Assembly: GCA_963576725.1 (NCBI GenBank)
Contig: OY755242.1
Coordinates: forward strand, 25,851,858 to 25,915,857
Length of the DNA stretch: 64,000 nt
Origin: Azorinus chamasolen
Taxonomy: Eukaryota > Mollusca > Bivalvia > Cardiida > Solecurtidae
Reading direction: 5' to 3'
In this document: positions 1-11,217 of the stretch, piece after piece
Layout: each line of letters opens with the position of its first letter
Position numbering within the stretch: the first letter of the stretch is position 1
Notes under the pieces: model-generated
The model's input: the letters and a program-made list of their open reading frames with translations, nothing else
What the model was told of the DNA's origin: nothing
Databases searched by the model: none
Made by a program: the position numbers and the translations under genes

Positions 1-1505
1 TAAAATTTGACAAATGCCTGTTAAAAAGGCAGAAAGACTTGTTGTTATGTTTGACATATTTACCACCTGACAATTCTCCAGCATATAGAGATGAACCATT
101 TAAAGGTATTGATTTATTAGAACACTACATAAACCAGCTAGAGCTTAATCCTCTGAATGCAGATGTGCTTATAATGGGCGATCTCAATGCTCGAACAGGT
201 AATGAAAAATACTTCATTGAGGTATTACACAATGTGCCTGAACTTGATGAATATACAGATGTTTGGTATACGAATATTCCCAAAAGATCATCTTGTGATA
301 AGATTGTCAGTGTGTCTGGTGTTAAGTTATTAGAATTTTTTAAAACATACGGTGTCTGCATCATGAATGGAAGATGTGGGAGTGATATAGATATTGGAAA
401 TCTCACTTTTGTAAATATGAATGGGTCAAGTGTTATAGATTACATGTTGATATCCAATGAATGCCTTGAACATATACAATCTTTTAATATTGGTGAGAGA
501 ACAGAGTCTAGCCATTTGCCTGTAGAAGCAGGTATAAGTGTACATATAAAAACTGAGAGTAAGGCAGTACCTGAAACTTCTAATTATACCAAGCCAAGTA
601 AACATAACTATGTATTTAATGATACCACTGTTGATGGTCTGAGAGCTAACCTGAGGTCACAACTAAATTGTTCTGAAACAAAGTATTTACTGGATTTAAT
701 AAATGACATTGATGAAAATATTGATATTGTGGTAGAAAAGGTTGTGGCATTCATGACAAAAGCACTGAGTTGTTGTGAGAGGAAAACAGTTAATAAGAAA
801 AAAGTACACCAGCCTGCATGGTTTGATGCAGATTGTGTGAACCTTAAAAGAGAAAAAATGAAAGCCTTGCGTAGATACAGGAAGGAAAGAGTGCCATCTA
901 ATCTGAATCTGTATTTGAATTCAAAACAGAAGTTCAAACAATTGTGCAAACTGAAAAAATCTTCAATGGCTGATAAACAGTTAGATGACTTAATAAGAAA
1001 TGTAGACAATCCTAAGTCATTCTGGAAGAAACTAAAGTGTTTTACAAGTAGGCCAACTGTACAGAATGACATTCCAATTGATGATTGGAAAAATCATTTT
1101 GAACAGTTGTTTAAAGGTGCTGATAATGCTGATGTGAATCTCTTAACCCAAGAAGATGATTTAAATGAAATTGAAAACAGTATATTTAATGCAGAAATAA
1201 CAGACGAAGAAATTACAAACAGTATTCAATCATTAAAGAACTCGAAATCACCAGGTGAAGATGGTATTCCACCAGAATTCTTCAAATATTCAGTAGACAT
1301 CATTATGCCTATACTGGTCAAATTGTTTAATAGATTGTTTGAGATGGGGGAATTTCCTATGGCTTGGAGTAGTGCAATTATAGTGCCTATATTTAAAAGG
1401 GGAGATCAAAATAACCCTTCAAACTACAGGGGGATATCACTACTTGATATTTTTGGTAAGACATATATACAAGTATCATTAATAGAAGACTTACATTCTT
1501 TGTAA
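1..1505 (+). pseudogene. LINE ORF2, endonuclease C-terminal half and RT N-terminus
   Basis: Encodes the APE-type endonuclease that nicks target DNA and the first RT blocks of a LINE. Visible motifs are MGDLNARTG (metal and catalytic Asp/Asn) and IDYMLIS. A final SSHLPV stands where the family normally has SDHLPV, so the Asp beside the catalytic His is replaced by Ser. The RT begins with SPGEDGIPPEFF and YRGISLLDIFGKTY. Reading breaks near 1461-1468, where the RT continues two bases out of phase. An extra TA in a short TA run explains this. The first in-window ATG (39) is internal to the protein. Confidence 0.85.
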
Positions 1506-2630
1506 ATATATTTGATAAAATTGATGAATCACAATCAGGGTTTCGAAATGGCTACGCAACCGTTGACAATGCCTTTGTCTTGCAGTCACTTATCTCCAAA
1601 GTCCTTGCTAAAAAAGGGGGCAAAATGTATGTTGCTTTCATTGATTTTAAAACGGCATTTGACTCAGTAGTAAGAAGCAAATTATGGGACGTTTTAATTA
1701 ATGCTGATATAAAAGGACATCTATTTGAATCTTTTGAAGCAATGTACAGAAAAGTTAAGGCCTGTGTTAGATGCAACGGACATATATCTGATTATTTCGA
1801 ATGTCCAATCGGTTTGAAGCAAGGGTGTATAGCTTCGCCGAAACTTTTTTCTCTCTTTATAAATGAGCTAGCATTAAAAATGAAACATGATCCAAACCTC
1901 AGAGGAATCCAGGTCCAGCCAAATGGCTTGGAAATTTTAATTTTAATGTTTGCTGATGATGTTGCATTAATGGCTGATACCGTCAGAGGCTTACAAAACC
2001 AGCTAAATGTTCTGTATGACTTTTGTCAGAGCAGTTGTTTAAAGGTAAATATTCAGAAAACTAAGGTCATGGCTTTCAAAAAAGGTGGCAGATTATCTAG
2101 AAATGAATGTTGGAACTATGGTGGTGAAATTCTAGAAATTGTTCCGAAATTTACTTATGTTGGTGTAACTTTCACATCCAAATTGTCATTGAATTTAATG
2201 GCTGATGATATGGCTATTAAAGCAAAAAGGGCACTTTTATCCATCTTATCATCATTATATTCATACGGACAACTTCCGCATAGTGTATTTTTTAAACTTT
2301 TTGATACGAACATTTTACCGATCATTCTCTATGGTACATAAATTTGGGGCTTTACCACAAGAGAACCGTCAGAAAAAGTATTGACATATGCATGTAAGAG
2401 ATTTCTATGTGTTAATACAAATTCGACAAATGCAGCAGTATTAGGTGACTGCGGTCGGTATCCATTGTATATTGAAAGTGCAAGACGGTGTATTAAATAT
2501 TGGTTAAAGATCTTAAAGATGCCAGAGGAAAGATTTGTAAAGATTTGTTACAATATGCTAGTAAATAACACTAATAGTAACTATTTCAATTGGGCTAGAG
2601 AAGTTAGAAATTTGATATGTCAAAATGGCT
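1494..2630 (+). pseudogene. LINE ORF2, reverse transcriptase catalytic domain
   Basis: Continuation of the same ORF2 in the shifted frame. RT palm motifs are clear: AFIDFKTAFDSV, GLKQGCIASPKLFSLFINEL and the catalytic FADDVALMA. The thumb and connection region ends near ILYGT. There a TAA at 2339-2341 interrupts an otherwise open frame that continues as IWGF, so one nonsense change is enough to explain it. The same frame then runs to about 2630 (REVRNLICQNG), where foreign PLE-like sequence begins. Frame and codon pattern are otherwise well preserved, so inactivation was fairly recent. Confidence 0.88.
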
Positions 2631-3173
2631 TGCCTCTTTGCATGTACGCCGACAAGAAAGGTTTAGTACTCTATGAAGGCGACCTCTTAAATCCAGAAAT
2701 GGAAGGAGAACGTCGGATATCTGTACTATTTCATTTTTGTCGTACCCTTTATTACTTTTCTACAGTTACTCTGTTTGCAGCTCAATCATTGAGTACACTA
2801 GCGATAGGTGGATACAGTATGTTCAATTAAATGTTTTTTGTTATACATGCACTTTACCACTGTATTTGCTGTCGCGGTTGTTGTAGATTAGTCGGAGAGG
2901 GGATACGTTTATTTACACTGTTTGTCTTTTAGGATGGGGATGGAATAAGGGTGAGGTTGGGCGCCCATAAACCGGTTTAAACCCCCGGTGACTTTTGTCA
3001 CTGACCGTTCCAAGGCGGTACTTCCATCTTCCTCCTATTGAATGTTTGTTTTGTCTTTGTGCGTCTCTTGTTGTTTTTTCTACCCATGTACATTTGCTGT
3101 TTCCTTGTGTTGCTGTTCGGGCGAGTGTTTGTTCTGTATGTGGTATTTCCTGCATGACTCATTTTTGTACTTT
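2631..3173 (+). mobile_element. PLE-like retroelement, 5'-truncated 3' end, nested in LINE
   Basis: Begins with the end of the PLE-like RT coding region (sequence that in other copies encodes LFACTPTRKV), then the 3' UTR shared by about ten copies here, ending at tttttgtactt. LINE coding sequence stops at the left edge and resumes at the right edge. A 4-bp GCTT at both sides may be a target duplication. 417 bp (2757-3173) are identical to 18067-18483. Confidence 0.75.
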
Positions 3174-3566
3174 GCTTATATATGGAATAGCCAATCTGTT
3201 GGAAATGATGGTTTGTTTTTAAAAGAATTTACTCAAAGGTTAGTAGATCAATACCTACAAACCTGGTTTGGATATATTTATACCTGTCCTAAACTGAAGG
3301 TTTATAAATGTATAAAATCTTCATTTGATAAAGAATACTTTATAGATGTACTAAGTGTTCGAAAATTTAGACATGCATATGCACAGTTCCGCACTGGTGT
3401 ACATGCGCTGGAAATAGAAAGAGGTAGATACTACAGTGTACCACAAGAGCAGCGATTGTGCACCGTTTGTTCTTCAAAGGCAATTGAAGATGAGTACCAT
3501 TTTATATTAAGATGTAGATTATACTCTGACATAAAAGCACGTTATATTCCTGGAAAATATTAGGTT
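3174..3566 (+). pseudogene. LINE ORF2 C-terminus after the insertion
   Basis: Resumes the LINE protein as YIWNSQSVGNDGLFLKEF and ends with a C-X2-C-X8-H-X4-C cluster (LCTVCSSKAIEDEYHFILRC), the zinc-knuckle-like C-terminus common in LINE ORF2 proteins. Its stop is at about 3561-3563. The longer open frame from 3042 is an accident of reading through the inserted element. The coding sense fits directly onto the segment that stops at 2630, which supports a simple insertion. Confidence 0.8.
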
Positions 3567-3926
3567 AATCCGACCTTACATAAATTGCATCTGCTATTAG
3601 CCAACAAGCAAGATGTAATAATCAGAAATTTAGCGCAATATATATATATTGCATTGAACAGAAGGAAATTGTTCCTACAAATATGATTGATATTATCAAA
3701 ATTTTAAATTGGTTATAATCGTTTCAATCTGTATTGATCTCAAATTTTCTAGTTTTGTTTGTCAGGGACTAATATACTTCATACAAATAATATCTGACTG
3801 TATGTTATGAAATGTTACATAGCGATGGAAAGTCTTTTGTCACTACTGCTCTACCACTGTAAATGTTTTGTATTGTGTTATGTTAATATATGTACTATAG
3901 GCTGGAGGCCTGACAAAGTATCAATA

Positions 3927-3963
3927 AACATTGTATTGTATTGTATTGTATTGTATTGTAAAT
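3927..3963 (+). repeat. (ATTGT)n tail of the LINE
   Basis: About five copies of TTGTA/ATTGT directly after the polyadenylation signal. Short tandem repeats of this kind close many non-LTR elements in place of poly(A). Confidence 0.85.
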
Positions 3964-4292
3964 ATTGTGTTATGTCAGTTTCCCAGGCCCTTGATGGCAT
4001 CAGAAGTAGTCAATATTGCACCAAATCCGGTTTTGCAAAAACATTTCCAGAAGTATACAAAAAGCATTGCAGATAGCAAGAGTTAAAAATAGGTCGTGTT
4101 ACTGGCCATGCATTGACAAGAAAAAAGATGAAGGAAAACGACGTTTTGACAACGGCTTGTTTTCAGATTAGAAAAAACATAATTTGCAATAAATCCTTCT
4201 TAATGCATATACATTAATACTGTCTTGGAAATATGAAATCTGTATAGATCTAAGTGTGATAATGAAAACATAATACATCATAATACATATTT

Positions 4293-4542
4293 TTAACCCT
4301 TCGCTTGCTGAATTTTAAAATACATTTCTCCTTCTTTACCCATGCCCTGTTGTATAATTACATATATCTTCACTGTGTACAAGTATTTCGCTGTGCAATC
4401 ACTGCTGTGGAGTGCACTGGTTGCACAATCAACTTGTAAATAGTGCAGACCCTGATGAGACAGCTCCTGCATGAGCTGTCTCATCTGGGTCTTCACTATT
4501 TACATGTAGGTATATTGACGCGAATAGCAAGCGAAGGGTTAA
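4293..4542. mobile_element. piggyBac-like MITE, TTAA family copy 1
   Basis: 250 bp bounded by perfect 17-bp inverted repeats, TTAACCCTTCGCTTGCT and its complement. The outer TTAA matches the TTAA target duplication and CCC start typical of piggyBac ends. An internal hairpin lies around 4446-4492. It has no coding capacity. Related copies lie at 8736, 27360 and 41949. Confidence 0.85.
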
Positions 4543-4767
4543 GTCATGTTGCTTTTTATCTATTATGCAAATGATAGTAACTTAGTATCACGCGCACTTT
4601 CTCAGAGACAGAATTGGACACTCCCAGCCATAGTGACAAGTGTGCATTATGTGTCATAAATATTTCGACAACGTATGTAGGTGTCTAATAATCAGGGAGA
4701 TGTATATAGATATACATATTGAACTAGACAACAACATACATCGAACAGTATAAGCTCAGAAATGTTA

Positions 4768-5140
4768 GAAATGGAAAAGTAGTAAAGTCAAGCAGGCAAA
4801 GCCACATACAATACGCAACCACCACCAAAACACCGATAGACAGCATGACACACATACACACACACACAAAGCCACACACCCTAACGCACACTCACACACG
4901 AGATGAACACAGAAAACACCAAGACACACAAGAACCAGAGACAAACGTTCCACACATGAACATAATCACAAGCACAAAGACGCAAGGCAAACAAAAGGAA
5001 TGGTGACAAAGAGAGTACCGCCTTGGCACGGTCAGTAGCAAAACACCACTGGGGGTTTAAGCCGGTTTACGGACGTCCTAACCTCACACTTCTCTCAAAG
5101 TCACCCTAGCTTTACAAATAGTGTAAATAAAGGTATCCCC
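4768..5140 (-). mobile_element. PLE-like 3' UTR, subfamily 2
   Basis: Minus-strand copy of the sequence at 56943-57340. It contains the core shared with the PLE-like 3' UTR (ggtttaaaccc, then accgtgccaaggcggtact) and a CA-rich stretch. It ends at tttactacttttccatt. The open frame across the CA repeat is not a gene. Confidence 0.6.
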
Positions 5141-5567
5141 GCTGGACATACCCACAACATAGACGACGGTGAACACAGGACAACGTGTAAAACATAGCAT
5201 AATAACTGTGACAATCCGTCAAATATGTACTCAATGACTTTGCTGAAGTCAGAGCACCTGCAGGTAAGCGTTCTGCTAAACGAGGGTTGACTTGCTTTTG
5301 CAAACAGCCTTGATCCAAGTGTGACTCTGAGTTACTCGGCCTCTCATAAGGATCCAAACTGTTTAAAATTCGGCCAATAGCTTCTCAAAGCTTCAACGTA
5401 TCCAATTCAAATAATCTGGTAACCTGGATTTATTTGTTATGATACGAGAACGGTAAATACTTTATACCGAACCGAACAATAAAGATTAAGAAAAAGGACG
5501 TGTTGAAGGGGCGATGAAAGTCAAACTGGGAATGATCAGTATGGGTCCTATTCTGTAGACCAGCGGT

Positions 5568-5815
5568 TTAATCCTTTCGGCGCCAAATTTAAATTTCTAA
5601 CTGTCGTCTGCAATTAAATGTTTGTTAAATCATTTGGTAAAATAAGGAAATGAGATAAATAGATGCAAATTTCAAAGGAATAAAGCGCAGATATAGAAGT
5701 TTGAGACAAATACTGAAGTGCCTGATCAGACGCCGCCTTTTCAAGGCGGCGTCTGATCTGGGACTGCACTATTTGTCGTGGTGCATTAATGCGACATCGG
5801 CGGTGAAAGGGTTAA
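5568..5815. mobile_element. TTAA-flanked MITE, second family
   Basis: 248 bp with ends TTAATCCTTTCGGCGCC and the complement of TTAACCCTTTCACCGCCG. It contains a perfect 16-bp arm, 3-nt loop hairpin at 5724-5758 (GATCAGACGCCGCCTT arm). Its TTAA/CCC ends match those of the 4293 family, but its body differs. Confidence 0.75.
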
Positions 5816-6440
5816 CGTTCACCTCTGGCTCTCCGACTATCACCATATCAAGGAATGTCATCCATTTTCAGCCCTGTTAGTAGGTAGATCACTATTTATA
5901 AAATCCATCGTATCCAGACGATTGTGGATTGAGTTAAGGGTTAAAGGGAAATAGAGCAAATGTACTTAAATATATAATATCTATGACCGTTTGGATACGA
6001 TCAGTTACTGAGTTACTGATGCTGAACTGTTTGATAATTTAGGATATCCTTTAATTTTTATACCTAACCTTAACAATAGGGATACAATGTGTAATGCAAC
6101 GGTCAAACGTAATGATTGAGAATTCAGACAACGGCAACTAAAGATCTACATTGGAACGTCTCCGATATTCCCAAACCTTTTTATTCACTGATGTATATTT
6201 ATGCGCTGTGTAATTATTTCTGACTATCTATTGCCAGCGAACTTGCGATATGAAAACAAAGCAATACAACAATGCATGTATTTCGACGAAAATGGTAGTA
6301 TAGTAATAGCAATTGCATCCAAAGAGTCGCATTGCGATAAACATTATCAACAATAATTATTTTAGGACGCACGTACAAAAGGGACATCAATGTCAATGCC
6401 AGTATCAAAATATTACGAGCAGAAGGAAACTAAATAGAAC
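5816..6440. other. No identifiable feature
   Basis: AT-rich DNA without a convincing open frame, repeat relation or inverted repeat. Confidence 0.5.
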
Positions 6441-6442
6441 TA

Positions 6443-7429
6443 TGAGGGTTGTTCGAAAAATTTCGGAACAAGTGCTGTAATTTTGTTATTTGTTAATATT
6501 TTTCTATGAATGTTTCATAAATGATAGCTGCAACTGTATGCTATTGATTTATGCCATAATTAAACGTAGGTACAAGCAACATGCGATATATTGTCACCAT
6601 AACAACGTCACGTCGCCGTGAGCGGGGCACCTTGGCGTCACCATGCAAATGTATAATGTTTGTATGGCCAGTTATGTCATAGTTAGTGCTTTAATATGGT
6701 TCTGACGTTGATATACATTACGGCTCCAGACTGCACTACGTCCACGACGATATTTCTGGTTGTTATGGTATAAGCAAGTGAGGTTTTGAATGAAACTATG
6801 TAAAATGAATCCGGAACAAAGATATTCTGTAAAAGTTTGTGTCTTGATGGGGGAAAAGTAGATCGGAGACATCGTCATTGATCAAATCTACATGTGGAAC
6901 GCCCCATACCGGATCTGCAACAAAGGAAGTACGTGCTGAGTGAGGAATTGACATAATTGCGCACCCGCAATACTCCCTAGACCGCACCGTGCGATTTTTG
7001 GTTATTCCCAACAATCAAGCGTGGCTTGCGAGGCTGTCGTTTCGACGACGTCGATGACCTGTCAATTGTTGTCAGAGAGTGCATTTGAAACATGCCATCT
7101 GAAGCCTTCAACAATTGCTTCACTTCTGGGGTAAATAGACACCAGAAGTGTATAAAGTACGCTGGGTAATATTTCGAGAAAATCTGAGTTTTTAAGACCT
7201 ATATAAATCACACCTGGTATTTCTATTATTGAGTATACCAAGGTGCCTTACTCACGTCAATGTGGCGTTGCTATGGTGACAATATATCACGTGTTTCTTG
7301 TACCTACGTTTAATCATGGCAATCAATCAATCGGATACAATCGCAGCTATCATTTATGAAAATTTCATAGAAAAATATTAACAGATAAAAAAATACAGCA
7401 CTTGTCCCGAAACTTTTCGAACAACCCTT
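6443..7429 (+). mobile_element. Mariner deletion derivative with ~190-bp terminal inverted repeats
   Basis: Ends GGGTTGTTCGAAAA are inverted at both edges and flanked by TA (6441-6442, 7430-7431). The arms stay alignable for about 190 bp (6446-6640 against 7230-7428), unusually long for a mariner. The interior keeps only the start and end of a transposase, so it is non-autonomous. Confidence 0.8.
6807..7190 (+). pseudogene. Mariner transposase, N- and C-terminal remnants fused
   Basis: The plus strand reads MNPEQRYSVKVCVLMGE, like a mariner N-terminus. After a large missing middle it reads YSLDRT, the position of the third catalytic Asp in YSPDLAP. Downstream come MPSEAFNNCFTSGVNRH, QKCIKYAG and FEKI, the typical mariner C-terminus. 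Frames shift between blocks and the first two catalytic Asp regions are absent. No active protein can be made. The assignment rests on the C-terminal pattern. Confidence 0.6.
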
Positions 7430-7559
7430 TAAAACTGTTTAAAAGTATGATGTTTGTTATCAGCAGGGATTTCGAATATAACAACCAGCACGTACAGTTG
7501 TTTGCTTTATCCTGGCCAAGTCGTTCGAAAAATCTTAGTGAGATATATTATTCCGGTTC

Positions 7560-8350
7560 CGACATTTTACAGTTTTGCTCGTATTGTTATCTTTTTTGAA
7601 ACTGATGACGATTTCACAACACAATGATCTGAGAGACATGGACTTTGCATGCATTTAAGTACACCTACACAATTTGATTCCTCTGTAATGACTAGGTCTA
7701 ACAATTTTACCACCAGTGTGGGTGCTAAAGTGTATACTTCTGTTGCTCTAGTCCCACTGCATGAAGGCAATTATTAAAGTCTGTGTAGGTATTACTGCTA
7801 TCATTGATATGCATATTGGATATCACATCACCATCAGGTTAGAATATTGCAGTTGTATGTATTCCAAGAAGTTTGAACAAACAATTAGAAACAAATTGTT
7901 CACATGAAGCTAAAGATGGAGGTCTTTTAACACCAACTACATATAGTTATAGTTTTGAACACTAGTTTCCATATACCATCCTGAAAGCTTTGTTTTGTTC
8001 CATGTTCAATCTTCATTTTGATTTCAGTTTTACAAATTAATGTGATACCACCACCTATTCGTTTTCTACAATTTGTAACACTGATTTTGTAACCATATTG
8101 ATTAAGATCTTACGTTTCATATTGATGGTGTTTCTGTCAATAATGCAAATAATTTGCTTTCTTCTCTCAAGTATTGGCCAACAAAATAATCTTTGTTAAC
8201 AGCCGATCTACAATTAAGTGTCAAACAGTTCATCTTTTCCCCAAGCTGGATACGCATATTGTGTATTGTAGGATAAAAGAAGTTGTTGAGATTTGCATCA
8301 TTTTGCTTTGTTAAAACTTTAAGCTTGCCACAACGTTTACCCCTCTGGCG
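7560..8350 (-). pseudogene. Decayed CR1-like LINE endonuclease
   Basis: Reading the minus strand across several frames gives blocks of an APE-type LINE endonuclease in the right order: TLNCRSAVNKD followed by LLTETPS (family LTETW), then GGGITLICKTEIKMKIEH, then LLDLVITEESN followed by CLSDHCVV (family LDLVIT and LSDH). Stops and frame changes are frequent, so it is old. It extends weakly toward 8530. No RT follows on the 3' side (below 7560), so only the endonuclease survives. Confidence 0.65.
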
Positions 8351-8735
8351 TTTGTTTTTGTCCGAGAAAAGTTCAGCTTAATAACAATGTGTACACATTT
8401 ATTCAGTTTATTATTTTGCTTATCGCTAGAAACCGTTAATCCTATTTCAAATAGTTGATCACTACTATACCTGCGGGTTTGCTTCAAAATCAACTGATTA
8501 TCTATATTGGACATGTCCGACAAATATGTATTTACTTTTCATCAATCGTAAGCCTTTTTCAAGGATGAAGGTCAGCTATATCATGGAGCTCAGAAAAATG
8601 TGTTTGCCTCATACGGCAACAGAAAACTCACCTTCCTTTGTATCATTGTAAATTTCAATGCATTTAAAATGCCTTACCTAACTGAAATGCTGCTTTAATT
8701 GAGAAGTTCAATTAATTGTTTCGCTGTTGAATAAA

Positions 8736-8969
8736 TTAACCCTTCGTTTGCTATTCACGTCAATATACCTACCTGTAAATAGTGAAGACCCAGATGAGAC
8801 AGCTCATCAGGGTCTGCACTATTTACAAGGTGATTGTGCAACCAGTGCACTCCACAGCAGTGATTTCACAGCAAAATACTTGTACACAGTGAAGATATAT
8901 GTAAATATACAACAGGGCATGGGTAAAGAAGGAGAAATGTATTGTAAAATTCAGCAAGAGAAGGGTTAA
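8736..8969. mobile_element. piggyBac-like MITE, TTAA family copy 2
   Basis: Inverse orientation of the 4293 copy. It starts TTAACCCTTCGTTTGCT and ends agcaagagaagggttaa, with TTAA at both edges and a shorter central hairpin. Confidence 0.85.
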
Positions 8970-9443
8970 ACATAAAGAAAACCAGTGCCAAACAAATCAG
9001 GAGCTGAATAACCTGAATGATGCGTGATGCCACTTTATACCAAGAGCAAATGAAAAGATATCTCTTATCAATACTGCTAATCATATTTGGATAATAATAC
9101 ATATAGATTGGTTAGTTTGCAGTTTTGGCTGGATAACAATTACTGTGTGTCTACTGCCAAGTTGGTTATTACCATAACAGACGTTTGTAGGGGACGTTGT
9201 GTGAAAGGACTAAGTAGTTTAGCCCTTAGCCTACTCGAAAGCATATTTTCATCTCAAATCTGTTTTCTGTTTGAAATTGCATTTACTGTCGTTTCATTCA
9301 AACATTTGAGATACTGTTGACTGAGTGTCAAACCGTGAGACGATCATCTGTACGTGACGGGAAGGCCAAGCGTAGCATGTGTATTATGAAGCAATGTACA
9401 TGTCTGTTTTACGAATACTTCTTTACATTTATCCTTTTAAATA

Positions 9444-9628
9444 CGTTCTGAAAGTGGGAGATCCTCCGAAAGCAAACGCAGCAATGCAAAACGAAAAACA
9501 TGCAGCAACGGTTTTATTGAGTTTGTTCGTGAACAGTTATGAAAAGCGCAACACTACTCACGCCCCCTAGCACCGACTTAAGCGGTATTCAATTTTCAAA
9601 ACTAATAATATCGAAACTAATAATCCCG
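9444..9628 (+). repeat. 281 family, partial copy
   Basis: Starts at the usual ttctgaaa edge, keeps the cctccgaaagc and cgccccctagcaccg blocks, and stops after aataatcccg. Confidence 0.75.
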
Positions 9629-10469
9629 TGGCAACAAGCTCCTTTGAAACACATACGATTGCGTTTGGGGTACCCCAGTTATCCTACATAATAACATTCA
9701 AACCGTCAGAACCCACTAATACTTTTGAAATACCTCAGTTCGGGAATCCACAATATTTCGACAAACAATTTCTAATTTTGAACCAATCGGTGCCCAGGAT
9801 TCGGTTACTTTAAAAATGTAACTTAAGTGAAATGAACATTTGCACATAACCAACAACGATCGAACAATAACTTTCATAGAAGGACTTACAAAGGATGACA
9901 AGTGCACGTTTTAAAATGAAGAATCGGAAGAAAAAATAAGAAGAAGAACAATATGTCCAACTAAAAGTACAAAAATGAGTCATGCAGGAAACACCACATA
10001 CAGAACAAACAGTCGCCCGAACAGCAACACAAGGAAACAGCAAATGTACATAACTACTCGTATAAAAACATCAAGAGACACACAAAGACAAAACAAACAT
10101 ACAATAGGGGGAAGATGGAAGTACCGCCTTGAAACGGTCAGTGACAAAGGTCACTGGGGGGTTAAACCGATTTATGGGCGCCCAACCTCACACTTATTCC
10201 ATCCCCACCCTAAAAGACAAACAGTGTAAATAAACGTATCCCCTCTCCGACTAATCTACAACAACCGCGATGGCAGATACAGTGGTAAAGTGCATGTATA
10301 ACGAACACATTTAAGTGAACAAACTGTATCCACCTGTCGCTAGTGTACTCAATGATTGAGCTGCATTTAGAGTAACAGTAGAAAAGTAATAAAGGTTACG
10401 ACAAAAACGAAATAGTACAGATATCCGACGTTCTCTTTCCGTTTCTGGATTTAAGAGGTCGCCTTCATG

Positions 10470-10700
10470 GAGTACTAAACCTTTCTTGTCGGCGTACATG
10501 CAAAGAGGCCAGCGTGATTGCCAACTGTAAAAGGGTTGACAACCAAACATGCAGTATGTTGTAGTACTACAGGATCATATCCCTTTTTAATAAATGTTTT
10601 AACATATTTGATGAACAAAGTGAGAAAATGGGTATGTCCAATAATTTTACGAATTTTGTAAATCACATCACCATAAAATTCAGGATGTGAAATACCGTGT
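10470..10700 (-). pseudogene. PLE-like RT, extreme C-terminus
   Basis: Shifted-frame continuation of the preceding segment: EFYGDVIYKIRKIIG, IKKGYDPVVLQHTACLVVNP and LFACTPTRKV. It matches the conserved tail of this RT family. The adjoining frame that gives CMYADKKGLVL is a shadow. The coding region merges into the 3' UTR near 10470. Confidence 0.65.
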
Positions 10701-10763
10701 CGCAGAAGCGCCTTGAGATTACAGTGGTACTTGCTAATAAGCGAGAGATTTCGATAGTAAAAT

Positions 10764-11204
10764 TTAGAGAAAGTTTTTTCTTAGTTTATGGTATTTATAT
10801 CCTTGCTTAAGCAGTTTTTCAGTTAAAATGAGATTTCGACTGTTAAAATCGTCAATAGATGAACAAGCTCTAGCAAAACGAATAATTTGAGATATATAAA
10901 CCCCGTAAGATGCAGCACGGGGAACATCCCCGTCAAGATGAGGAAAATTTACAATATTAAAATCAAAATCATCTCTTTTGTCATATATTTTAGAAGAAAT
11001 CATTCCATTATCAATTTTAAGGTCTAGATCAAGAAACGCTACATAGTTGTCGGATGGGTTAGCTTTATTCAATGTGAGTTCTTTAGGATAAATTGTAGGA
11101 ACCAGAGCATCAAAGAAAGGGTTATCTAAGTTAAAAATATCATCCAAATCTCGACAAGTTTCATTGAAGGCTTTTATAACATCTTCTTGTGATTGAGGAG
11201 ACAT
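10764..11204 (-). pseudogene. PLE-like reverse transcriptase, C-terminal portion
   Basis: 146 codons, from just after the catalytic YLDDI region to the end of the palm/thumb. Blocks seen are NPFFDALVPTIYPKEL, VAFLDLDLKI, SKIYDKRDDFDFNIVNFP, ASYGVYISQIIRFARACSS and LLKQGYKYHKLRK. This family is extremely common in mollusc and other invertebrate genomes. I place it with Penelope-like elements because of the FLDL and TK-Y-K-R block architecture, but the clade assignment is from memory of the family. The 5' end is truncated before YLDDI. A frameshift after HKLRKNFL moves reading into the next segment. Confidence 0.7.
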
Positions 11205-11217
11205 AATTATGTATTTG

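Larger units (their letters stand above)
1..3965 (+). mobile_element. Non-LTR retrotransposon (LINE), 5' cut by window edge
   Basis: A LINE whose ORF2 runs from the endonuclease through the reverse transcriptase to a C-terminal CCHC-like motif, followed by a 3' UTR with a polyadenylation signal (caataaa near 3922) and an ATTGT tandem tail. The start of the endonuclease lies outside the window. It carries three lesions: a 2-nt frameshift near 1465, a stop at 2339-2341 and an insertion at 2631-3173. The AFDSV and YRGISLL RT motifs suggest an RTE/I-like group, but the clade is not resolved. Confidence 0.9.
9957..11215 (-). mobile_element. PLE-like retroelement, longest minus-strand copy
   Basis: Holds the RT C-terminal half (11204-10470) and the whole 3' UTR down to the terminal aagtacaaaaatgag edge near 9966. 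Its 5' edge at about 11215 abuts a plus-strand 3' UTR copy, forming a head-to-head pair. This arrangement recurs near 20038. Confidence 0.75.

Noticed and set aside
2913..3155. 80-codon minus frame duplicated at 18223
   Set aside because: Identical only because the PLE-like 3' UTR DNA is identical. Not conserved as protein in diverged copies.
10311..10550. 79-codon minus frame with CMYADKKGLVL, also at 2600 in plus
   Set aside because: Out-of-frame reading of the RT tail that encodes LFACTPTRKV. The YAD is not a polymerase motif here.
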